The notes below the pieces were generated by a model, which was not told where the DNA came from, ran no database searches, and was given only the letters and a program-made list of their open reading frames with translations. Positions 26,842-33,999 of a stretch of 64,000 bases of DNA are shown here, piece by piece. The stretch is from JAPPLB01 sp965208945 (GTDB lineage Bacteria > Acidobacteriota > Terriglobia > Bryobacterales > UBA6623). How positions within the stretch are numbered: the first letter of the stretch is position 1; the number at the start of each line of letters is the position of its first letter. The stretch covers positions 3,658,001-3,722,000 of the forward strand of contig OZ242366.1 in NCBI GenBank assembly GCA_965208945.1. Reading direction: 5' to 3'. The translations under genes and the position numbers were made by a program.

Positions 26842-27083
26842 AGTTCGTGGAAAAGTCACTTCGATGGTGTAAGGCGAGCGCCGGGGCACTCGAAAAACAC
26901 GGCGTCATGCTCTCCGTGCCGTTGCTGGAGCGGCGCATGCCCATCGGGGTGATGCTCATGGGCGATTGTCGGCTTTGTCGTTCGTCGGATCAGGTCTCCC
27001 CGGGTCGCTTTTTTGCTCACCCCGCTGCAAGCGACTGCGGAGTCCAGCCGCGCCTTCCCCGGGGCGTCCATCATGGGTTTCCT
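26842..27083 (+). mobile_element. family B element, decayed copy B2
   Basis: The best match to B1 is the block GTCGGCTTTGTCGTTCGTCGGA (split as GTCGGCTTTG and TCGTTCGTCGGA) at about 26968, followed by GCGACTGCGGAG and CCGCGCCTTCC. The left end keeps AAAAGTCAC. Both terminal repeats are heavily mutated, so this is an old copy. It lies between the kinase stop and the aquaporin gene. Confidence 0.55.
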
Positions 27084-27186
27084 GTCTCCTCCGGCTCACG
27101 GCACGCCTTGTGGTTTCGTATACTCTCTCTCGATGGTTTGAAACGTACCCGGCCTATCGGTGGCTGCGGCGTATGGAGGAGGATAA

Positions 27187-27831
27187 ATGAATAGCAAGGC
27201 ATTAGTCGCGGAGTTCGTGGGGACTTTTACGCTGATCTTTATTGGAGCTGGCGCGGCTGCCATGAGCGGGAGTTTGGTTGCCGTAGCTCTCGCCCACGGT
27301 TTGGTTGTTCTGGGTTTCGCTTACGCCTATGGTCCCATTTCCGGCACTCATATCAATCCGGCGGTTACGATCGGGCTGTTCGTTGGAGGACAGATCGATT
27401 TCGCGAAGGCGGCAGGGTACATCGTTGTTCAGTTGATAGGGGGCGTTGCGGGCGCAGCGGCATTGAACTTCGTGCTCGGCGCACAGGCCGGAACGTTGGG
27501 TGCGACGGTTCCGGCGGAGGGTGTCGGCGTGGCGCAGACGTTCGTCCTGGAGATGCTCCTGACGTTCTTCCTCGTCAATGCGATCTACTTCACGGCCGTG
27601 AGTGGCAAGGCAGGTGACTTCGCGCCGATCGCGATCGGCTTGACGCTGGCGTTTTGCATCCTGATGGGCGGCCCCTTGACAGGTGCGTCGCTCAACCCGG
27701 CGCGGTCATTGGGTCCGGCGCTCTTCAGCAGCGCTCCCAGCGCCCTCTCGACGTTGTGGATCTATTTCGTGGCGTGCCCGTTGGGTGGCGTACTGGCGGC
27801 GTTGCTGTACGGGGCGTTGAAAGACGAGTAG
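27187..27831 (+). CDS. MIP-family channel with TIP-like filter
   Basis: A six-helix aquaporin-fold channel of 214 residues with both NPA motifs: HINPAVT (Asn57) and SLNPARS (Asn170). Aligning it by eye to E. coli AqpZ puts His37, Ile158, Ala167 and Arg173 at the four selectivity-filter positions (Phe43, His174, Thr183, Arg189 in AqpZ). The H/I/A/R set is like plant tonoplast intrinsic proteins rather than AqpZ or GlpF, so water plus urea, ammonia or peroxide permeation is possible. A very strong ribosome-binding site, GGAGGAGGA, lies 5 bases before ATG. Confidence 0.92.
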   Translation: MNSKALVAEFVGTFTLIFIGAGAAAMSGSLVAVALAHGLVVLGFAYAYGPISGTHINPAVTIGLFVGGQIDFAKAAGYIVVQLIGGVAGAAALNFVLGAQAGTLGATVPAEGVGVAQTFVLEMLLTFFLVNAIYFTAVSGKAGDFAPIAIGLTLAFCILMGGPLTGASLNPARSLGPALFSSAPSALSTLWIYFVACPLGGVLAALLYGALKDE

Positions 27832-28159
27832 AGAACACCGGCGATCCTTTTGGCCGGCTTTTGTGGCGGAGCGAGGCCGGCCAGAGGTGGAATAGACAAC
27901 TTGAAGGTAGTTGAGGGATTCACCATTTCCGAGCTGCTCGACAATCAGACTGCGACGGACATGCCATGGCTTCCGTCACTTATTGCACCCTTGCTCTGGG
28001 GAGAGAGCGTGCGATGCAAGTTCCCTGTAAACGGCGAATGCCGCGCACTGGTTCGCTGTGGCGGCATCTTCGTCAGAGCCGTTGCGAAAAACGGGCGCAA
28101 CGGCATCGATGAGGTTCTGAAGATGCTGGCGTGCTCCTCTCCGAAGAAGAGTTGATGCC
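27832..28159. other. intergenic region with possible terminator
   Basis: A possible terminator sits at its left end (27838-27862). An open frame at 27850-28155 has no recognisable motif, overlaps that hairpin and lacks a ribosome-binding site, so I do not call it a gene. No repeat family member seen. Confidence 0.35.
27838..27862 (+). terminator. possible terminator after the aquaporin gene
   Basis: CCGGC at 27838 pairs with GCCGG at 27853, followed by CTTTTG. The stem is only five bases and the T tract is short, so it is a weak candidate placed just after the stop codon. Confidence 0.4.
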
Positions 28160-28993
28160 GTGGCTGCCGGCACGATCTACCTGGTAGCCACGCCGCTAGG
28201 CAATCTCGAAGATATCACCCTGCGCGCTCTGCGTGTCCTGGGCGAGGTAGATCTCATCGCCTGCGAGGACACACGCCGCACAGGCAAGTTGCTCAAGCAT
28301 TTCCACATCAGAAAGCCTCTGCTGAGTTTTCACGAGCACAATGAGTCCGCCCGGGCGAGCGACATTGTCGAGCGGGCGTCGGGAGGGGAGTCGATTGCCG
28401 TCGTATCCGATGCGGGCATGCCGGGGATCTCGGACCCGGGTTACCGCCTCGTTGCCAAGGCGATCGCAGTCGGTATCGTCATCGTGCCAATTCCCGGCCC
28501 GGTGGCTCTCGTGACGGCCTTGGTTGCTTCGGGGCTTCCCACCGGATCCTTCCGGTTTGGCGGATTTCTACCGGCCAAGGCTACCCAGCGCCGCAAGACA
28601 TTGCAGGCGCTCATTGACGACACTGCCACACTGGTCTTTTACGATGCGCCCCATCGGATCGTTAAAACGTTGCAGGATGTACTCGAAATCCTCGGCGACC
28701 GCCGCGCCGTCATTGCTCGCGAATTGACCAAAGTGCACGAAGAGTTCCTTCGAGGCTCGGTATCGGACTTGCTTGCCACATTTGACCAACTCGGTGCGGT
28801 GAGAGGGGAAATCACTTTGCTGATTGACCGCGGTGAATCTCCTCGCACCAGGGAGGTCACGATCGCTGATCGCGTCGACGTATTCATGAGTCAAGGCGCC
28901 GGGCGGATGGGCGCCGTCAAACAGGTAGCGAAAGAACGCGGGCTATCGAAGCGGGAAGTCTATCGCTTGCTGGAAGAACAGCGTAGACGCTAG
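28160..28993 (+). CDS. rsmI: 16S rRNA 2'-O-ribose C1402 methyltransferase
   Basis: RsmI methylates the ribose of C1402 in 16S rRNA. The 277-residue tetrapyrrole-methylase-fold protein has IYLVATPLGNLEDIT, IACEDTRRTGKLL, VSDAGMPGISDPG and FRFGGFLPAK, all RsmI signatures. The start is GTG at 28160 (no ATG fits the conserved N-terminus). Length is usual. Confidence 0.95.
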   Translation: MAAGTIYLVATPLGNLEDITLRALRVLGEVDLIACEDTRRTGKLLKHFHIRKPLLSFHEHNESARASDIVERASGGESIAVVSDAGMPGISDPGYRLVAKAIAVGIVIVPIPGPVALVTALVASGLPTGSFRFGGFLPAKATQRRKTLQALIDDTATLVFYDAPHRIVKTLQDVLEILGDRRAVIARELTKVHEEFLRGSVSDLLATFDQLGAVRGEITLLIDRGESPRTREVTIADRVDVFMSQGAGRMGAVKQVAKERGLSKREVYRLLEEQRRR

Positions 28994-29052
28994 GATGCGA
29001 AGCGCGATCCGCTTTACGCGCCTCGAATCAGATACTGGAGCTTGGAACCGTC

Positions 29053-29733
29053 ATGAAGTCTTCACTGGGTGTCTCTTTCCGACTTGCCGCTGCCATCATT
29101 GCCTTGGCTTTTCTAACTACCGATCTCGCGTTCACCCAACAGAATCGGCCTCGCCCTCGCAAGCTGAAGCCGGGTTGGGTGCAGCTCTTCAACGGCAAGG
29201 ACTTTACGGGTTGGCGAAAAGTTGGCGCCGAGAAGTGGGATGTCGATGAAAACGGTGCGATCTATGGCGCGGGGATCTCCGACAAGTACGGCTACCTCGC
29301 GACAGAAAAAACCTACCGGGACTTCCACCTGTCACTGCGCTTCAAGTGCGAGGCTGAGGGGAACAGCGGCGTCTACATCCACACGAAGTTCGAGGGTGAC
29401 ACGCCCAGGATCATTGCAGGACGGCAAATCGAGATCGACCCGACGATCGGCAACCGCTCACCGACAGGTGGCATCTATGGCGACGGTCGCGGCTGGGTGG
29501 CCTGGCCCGCTCCGGAATACAACGCTGTGATGCGTCCGCACGATTGGAATGACATGCTGATCCAGGTCGAGGGCAACCGCTATATCGTTCACCTGAACGG
29601 CATAATGATCCTCGACTTCACGTATCCCAACCCTGGTTCTGAAGAGGGCCTGATAGCTCTGCAGCTTCACTCCGGCGGCAAGGGGCGGATGCGCTTCCGG
29701 GATATCTATGTTCGGGACCTGACGAATCCGTAA
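29053..29733 (+). CDS. secreted DUF1080 protein
   Basis: DUF1080 (3-keto-disaccharide hydrolase domain) proteins have a concanavalin-like jelly roll and act on keto-sugars or glycosides outside the cytoplasm. The 226-residue protein has a signal peptide (LAAAIIALAFLTTDLAFTQ), then the characteristic FNGKDFTGWRKVG, YGYLATEKTYRDFHLSLRF, GNSGVYIH and DWNDMLIQVEGN blocks, ending in FRDIYVRDL. The whole domain is complete. Precise substrate not evident. Confidence 0.88.
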   Translation: MKSSLGVSFRLAAAIIALAFLTTDLAFTQQNRPRPRKLKPGWVQLFNGKDFTGWRKVGAEKWDVDENGAIYGAGISDKYGYLATEKTYRDFHLSLRFKCEAEGNSGVYIHTKFEGDTPRIIAGRQIEIDPTIGNRSPTGGIYGDGRGWVAWPAPEYNAVMRPHDWNDMLIQVEGNRYIVHLNGIMILDFTYPNPGSEEGLIALQLHSGGKGRMRFRDIYVRDLTNP

Positions 29734-29978
29734 CGAGGGCTCGCTCTGAGAAGACTCTGACTGATGGGTCCTCGCTGCGGTCAGGCCGTACATACCTGCT
29801 GGAGAAAGGAAACTCGAATTCCGGCCGTAGGATCACCTTGACCGAGGCCGGCTCCGAACGATGTCAGAAGTGCATCCGTCGAGAGCGATTTTGCTGAGCA
29901 CGGCAACGCCCCATTTGCGGGGAGCCCGCGAAAGAGCCGGCGCACGTTTTCCCCCTTTTACCAGGGATGGGATGCTTG

Positions 29979-31124
29979 CTACGTCAAGTCCATCGGGAAA
30001 CGGTCAAGGGCGGTTGTGCCTTCGGGCGTGACGAGATAGTCGTGCTCTAGACGGATGCCTCCTTGCATTGCATCCGCATACAGCCCAGGTTCGCAGGCGA
30101 GCACCTCGCGATCCAGGATCGTTTCTTTGCTGCCCGGGGTGAGCCAAGGCAGCTCCCAGCCATTGAGACCTACGCCATGGCCGGCATGATGCCAGAAGGA
30201 ACCCTGGGCCGGCTCGAATTTGTCGAGATGCGTCTTGATCGTCTCGTACACTTCCTTCGCGGGAACACCGGGCGCGATGTTGCGTCGCGCGATCTCGTGC
30301 GCTTCCATGACGTGCCCCCAGGCCTCCTGCTGGATTTGCGTCGGTCGGCCCACGACGAAAGTCCGCGTGAAATCGCACATGTAGCCCTGAAAGATCGGGA
30401 ACGTGTCGAAGATGTAGAGGTCGCCGAGTTGCACCCGTCTGGGCGTCGGAGGACCGCCGCCCTTGACGTTTCGAAGCCCGGTCGCGAAGTCTCCTGCCAG
30501 CTCGACTGATGTGCCGGCGTTCGCCACCATCGCTTCGTAGTAGATCGAATAGGCCCGAAACTCGGTCATGCCGGGTTCGAGTCGAGTTTTGATCGCAGCT
30601 AATCCGGCTTCGACGAGGGTCACCGCTCGGCGCATGCACTGGATCTCGTCCGGATCCTTCTGGCGGCGCATCTGATCGATGGCGGGGGTCAGGTTTCTAG
30701 TGCCGCTACACGCCACCTCGCGGGCCGCATTGCTTACGGCGAATGGCACCGAGTCGAACTCGAGCCCCAGCGTGCCACCCGTGGGAAGGAACTGTTGCGC
30801 AGCCGCTTTCAGCATTGCCGCGACATCTTGTGACCAGTTCGTCACGGTGTTGTCGCGCTCCATGCTGTGGAAACGGTACATCTCCACCTTGTCCGCGGCC
30901 GCATTGGGCTTTTTCCCCGGATCGAGTACCGGAGCATCGGTCAGCAATGCCGATTTGCCGGACGCATCGAGCAGGTAGGCATGCGGCAACGTGGGATTCA
31001 CGAGAACACCAGAGAAGTAGTAGACGGTCTTCGGGTTCGTGATGACCGCTAGGTCGATGGAGTCCCGTTCCATCACCTTGAGCAACCGTTGTTGCCTCTC
31101 GCGGCAATTGTCGAGGTTGAGCAT
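29979..31124 (-). CDS. M24-family aminopeptidase
   Basis: This is a Xaa-Pro aminopeptidase/creatinase-fold metallopeptidase of 381 residues that would release N-terminal residues next to proline in the cytoplasm. It has the N-terminal creatinase domain (AVITNPKTVYYFSGVL) and the pita-bread domain with metal ligands in FDTFPIFQGYMCDFTR (two Asp), HAGHGVGLNGWE (His), ACEPGLY (Glu) and GGIRLEHDYLV (Glu). No signal peptide. Transcribed toward the DUF1080 gene. Confidence 0.9.
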   Translation of the reverse strand: MLNLDNCRERQQRLLKVMERDSIDLAVITNPKTVYYFSGVLVNPTLPHAYLLDASGKSALLTDAPVLDPGKKPNAAADKVEMYRFHSMERDNTVTNWSQDVAAMLKAAAQQFLPTGGTLGLEFDSVPFAVSNAAREVACSGTRNLTPAIDQMRRQKDPDEIQCMRRAVTLVEAGLAAIKTRLEPGMTEFRAYSIYYEAMVANAGTSVELAGDFATGLRNVKGGGPPTPRRVQLGDLYIFDTFPIFQGYMCDFTRTFVVGRPTQIQQEAWGHVMEAHEIARRNIAPGVPAKEVYETIKTHLDKFEPAQGSFWHHAGHGVGLNGWELPWLTPGSKETILDREVLACEPGLYADAMQGGIRLEHDYLVTPEGTTALDRFPMDLT

Positions 31125-31289
31125 AAGGCCGATTTTATCAGGGAGTTATGAATGAACCGGCGTCTTTCGGTGCGTACGCAGCTCTCAGCGGCCCCTGCGC
31201 TAGAATCCTAGCAGTATCCATGTGTCAAGAGATTGTTTCGTGAGCCGGTTTTCTCGGAGTTCAGGGGGCGCGAGGTGAAGGTGGGCATG

Positions 31290-32237
31290 TCAGGTAGTCG
31301 GCTGCGGTCTGGGGGTCCAGAGGCGATCCTGCTGGACGAGGATGTTGGCCAGGACGACGAGCTTCCTCATGACGGCGGTGATGGCGACCTTGGGCGGCTT
31401 GCCGGCGTCGCGCAGCGCGGTGTACTTGCACCCGAGGTCGGGGTTGCAGCGGATGGCGGCCACGGCGGGCATGTAGAGCAAGCGCCGCAGCTTTTCCCTG
31501 CCGCCCTGGATGAAGCTGCGTCCTTTCCAGGTACCGGACTCGCGGGTGACGGGCGCCAGCCCGGAGAGGCTGGCGGCGCGGGGAGCTGTGAGGGTACCGA
31601 GTTCGGGCATGTGGACGATGAGCCCTGCGGCGGTGACGTAGGAGACGCCGGGGATCGAGGTCAGGATTTCGAGCCGGCGCTTGAGGTCCTCGCGGGTGTC
31701 GATGATGTTGCGGATCTCGGCTTCGACGCGCTTGAGCTGGCGCTGGATCTGGGCCAGCCGCTGCTGGTTGAGTCGCTTGGCGACGGGGTGGCGCAAGTGT
31801 TTGCCGCGGTTGCCGATGGCGGTGCGGTCGCCGAGCAGCGCGTCGCGCACGAGTTGCAGTTCGGCGAGGTCGCGGTCGCTGTGGGACTTTGCCGCGGTCG
31901 GACGCAGGTCGCCGATGGCGTCGGCCATCGTCGCCAGCGTGCGGGCATCGACGGCGTCGGTCTTGGCGCGGCGTCCGCTCGAGCGAGCGAAGCACCGGAC
32001 CTGGTAGGGATTGATCGCGTACAGCGGAAGTCCGGCCTTCAGCAGCGCCTCCTCGAAGTCGCGGTGCCAAGGTCCGCTGGGCTCGTAGGCGATGCGCCCG
32101 GCCTGAGGGCCGATCCAGGCGATCAGCTTCCGCAACCCGGCCGCATCATTCGAGAAGCGGGCCGTGCTGCCCGCGGGCGCGGCGTAGGCGTCGAGGTGGG
32201 CTTTCGAAATATCGATCCCGATGGTATGGTGGGTCAT
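31290..32237 (-). CDS. IS110-family transposase
   Basis: IS110 recombinases excise and insert their element guided by a bridge RNA. The 315-residue protein has the RuvC-like DEDD set: Asp9 in GIDISK, Glu52 in YEPSG, and Asp94 and Asp97 in KTDAVDA. The C-terminal Tnp_20 domain follows (LTSIPGVSYVTAAGLI, then SLSGLAPVTRESG and the region of the catalytic serine). ATG at 32237 is used because GIDISK must be near the N-terminus; the in-frame ATG at 32336 would run through the non-coding end. The gene looks intact. Confidence 0.93.
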   Translation of the reverse strand: MTHHTIGIDISKAHLDAYAAPAGSTARFSNDAAGLRKLIAWIGPQAGRIAYEPSGPWHRDFEEALLKAGLPLYAINPYQVRCFARSSGRRAKTDAVDARTLATMADAIGDLRPTAAKSHSDRDLAELQLVRDALLGDRTAIGNRGKHLRHPVAKRLNQQRLAQIQRQLKRVEAEIRNIIDTREDLKRRLEILTSIPGVSYVTAAGLIVHMPELGTLTAPRAASLSGLAPVTRESGTWKGRSFIQGGREKLRRLLYMPAVAAIRCNPDLGCKYTALRDAGKPPKVAITAVMRKLVVLANILVQQDRLWTPRPQPTT

Positions 32238-32435
32238 CTTCCCTTCTCCTGTGCTTGTCATGCGAGCCATGATGCTCATGTATCCATTCAGGACGTTGGG
32301 AAGGGCGGTGGCGGCCACACTGCTAAACGGCCCCAAACGGCCAAGCCCGTGACGGCCCGACCACCGCCCCCCATCAGCGCCCCGGCCGGGGCGCTGATGG
32401 GCCGGGTTCTCCCTAATGCCCGGGTACCCAGATTA
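32238..32435 (-). ncRNA. candidate IS110 bridge RNA region
   Basis: IS110-group elements encode their bridge RNA in the non-coding end upstream of the transposase. This segment holds GGGCGGTGG at 32303-32311 pairing with CCACCGCCC at 32361-32369, enclosing three CGGCC blocks that can form inner hairpins. It is followed by a 30-bp perfect palindrome at 32371-32400 (half-site CCATCAGCGCCCCGG). Position and fold fit a bridge RNA; the two guide loops cannot be assigned without the empty target site. Confidence 0.5.
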
Positions 32436-32438
32436 ATA

Positions 32439-32659
32439 GACAAGCCCGTGGCGAAAGTCCCGTGGAAGGCGCGGCCGGCTCCTGCGGTTGCTCGGTGCGG
32501 AGTGAGGAGGATGGCGATCCCGGTATGCTCTTCCTTCCGAGGGAAAAAGCGAAGGAAAATGGGCGGAGAGCGCGTCACTGCTTTCCTGGAGCGTCGACTC
32601 GTTACGCCATCGGCCCAAGGGCGTGTAACGCCGCCTGCGTGACTATTGCCACAGGCTGT
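32439..32659 (-). mobile_element. family B element, copy B3 (reverse orientation)
   Basis: Read in reverse it matches B1: terminal region with CAAGCCCGTGGCGAAAGTC on the left, TGCCACAGGCTGTTGA on the right, and inside it CCCGTGGAAGGCGCGGC, CTCCTGCGGT and GGAGTGAGGAGGATGGCGAT. The middle is shortened and diverged. It lies between the IS110 element and the aminotransferase start, eight bases from the ATG. Confidence 0.65.
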
Positions 32660-32666
32660 TGAGACC

Positions 32667-33884
32667 ATGCTGTTCGACCAGATGATTGCAGAAGACGCCA
32701 AGGTCATGAAGTCTTCGCTCATCCGGCAGTTGACGGGTTTGGTGAACCGCCCGGACGTCATCTCCTTCGCCACAGGTTCGCCCAACGCGGAAATGTTCCC
32801 GTACGAGCAACTGGCGGAGATCTTCAACCATCTGATTGCTGTAGAGAAGGGAAGACTCTTTCAGTACAGCGTTACCCGCGGCAACGCCGAGCTGATCGAG
32901 GCCGTTTGTGAACGCAACGCCTGTGTGCACGGCATCGAAGCCGCGGCCGTGGAGACCATTCTCGTCAGCGGATCCCAGCAGGGGCTTGATTTTGTAGCCC
33001 GCGTACTGCTCGATCCCGGCGACGCCGTTTTCGTTGAACTGCCCAATTACATCGGTGCGACGGCATCATTCGAAAACTTCCGGGCGCGCATGGTGGGCAT
33101 TCGAAAAACCTCTGCCGGCATGGACCTCGACGATCTCCAGACGAAGATCCGCCAAGTCCGCTTGGAAGGCTCGCCTCCGAAACTCATCTACGTCATCCCG
33201 AACTTTCAGAACCCCTCGGGGCACACCTGGGATGTGCAGACCCGCAAAGGTCTGATCGAAGTGGCTCGCGAAGAAAACCTGCTCATCTTCGAAGACAACG
33301 CCTATGGCGAGGTCTTCTTCTCGGGTGATAATCCCGATATCCTGAAACCCATCAAGTCTTATGACGGTGCGGAGAACGCCCTGTACATGTCGACCTTCTC
33401 CAAAGTCCTTGCGCCGGGGTTGCGGGTCGCCTGGATCGTCGGGCCCAAGGAGATTGTCCGCCGCATCGAGCTTGCAAAGGAGACAGGTGATCTCTGTACT
33501 TCGACTGTGGGTCAGAAGCTGATTCTCGAATATCTCAAGCGGGACTGGCTCGATGCCCATCTCGCTGGAGTTCGCGCATTCTACGAAATGAAGTGCGTCC
33601 TGATGCAGGCGGCGCTCGAACGGCACATGTCCAGGCTCGCCAAGTGGAACCGTCCGCAAGGGGGCCTCTTTCTGTGGGTCGAGTTGCTGGAGCAAATCGA
33701 TACGCTGCCCCTGCTGCGCCAGGCGGTGGAAGAAGAGAAGGTGGCGTTCATTCCCGGTCAGCCCTTTTTCGTGGACGGCAGTGGCGCGAATACGCTGCGT
33801 CTTTCTTTTTCGAACGTCAGCGACGACAATATAGAGTTAGGCCTTGAGAAGATCAGCCGTCTGATGGCACGGGCCGCTCGATAA
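32667..33884 (+). CDS. PLP-dependent aminotransferase, LysN-like
   Basis: A fold-type I aminotransferase of 405 residues related to 2-aminoadipate/aromatic aminotransferases of the MocR-like class. It shows SFATGSPNAEMFP, YSVTRGNAEL, VSGSQQGLDFVAR, NFQNPSGHTW, ED(N)AYGE and the Schiff-base lysine in MSTFSKVLAPGLRVAW. The substrate is uncertain. ATG at 32667 follows a family B end by a few bases; ATG at 32682 is an alternative. Its native promoter must have been displaced or replaced by B3. Confidence 0.85.
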   Translation: MLFDQMIAEDAKVMKSSLIRQLTGLVNRPDVISFATGSPNAEMFPYEQLAEIFNHLIAVEKGRLFQYSVTRGNAELIEAVCERNACVHGIEAAAVETILVSGSQQGLDFVARVLLDPGDAVFVELPNYIGATASFENFRARMVGIRKTSAGMDLDDLQTKIRQVRLEGSPPKLIYVIPNFQNPSGHTWDVQTRKGLIEVAREENLLIFEDNAYGEVFFSGDNPDILKPIKSYDGAENALYMSTFSKVLAPGLRVAWIVGPKEIVRRIELAKETGDLCTSTVGQKLILEYLKRDWLDAHLAGVRAFYEMKCVLMQAALERHMSRLAKWNRPQGGLFLWVELLEQIDTLPLLRQAVEEEKVAFIPGQPFFVDGSGANTLRLSFSNVSDDNIELGLEKISRLMARAAR

Positions 33885-33999
33885 CCCCTCCCGCGGAGCG
33901 GTTCAGTGATTCCGGGGCTCGTGAATCTACAAGCAGGTTGGAGCTCCGGGGAAGGCCGGTTTCACTTTTCGGTTTCCGAGCCGGCAAGTTCCGCCAGTC

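Larger units (their letters stand above)
31290..32438 (-). mobile_element. IS110-type insertion sequence (approximate limits)
   Basis: One intact transposase plus about 200 bp of structured non-coding DNA upstream of it. IS110 elements lack clear terminal inverted repeats, so exact ends cannot be set. The right limit is placed where family B copy B3 begins. The left limit may extend below 31290, where up to 60 bp of non-coding DNA remain. Confidence 0.65.

Noticed and set aside
27850..28155. 101-codon frame between the aquaporin gene and rsmI
   Set aside because: No start signal, no motif, and it overlaps a likely terminator hairpin.
31233..32642. Long plus-strand frame (469 codons) across the IS110 element
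   Set aside because: It is the antisense shadow of the transposase and its non-coding end; it shows no family motif.
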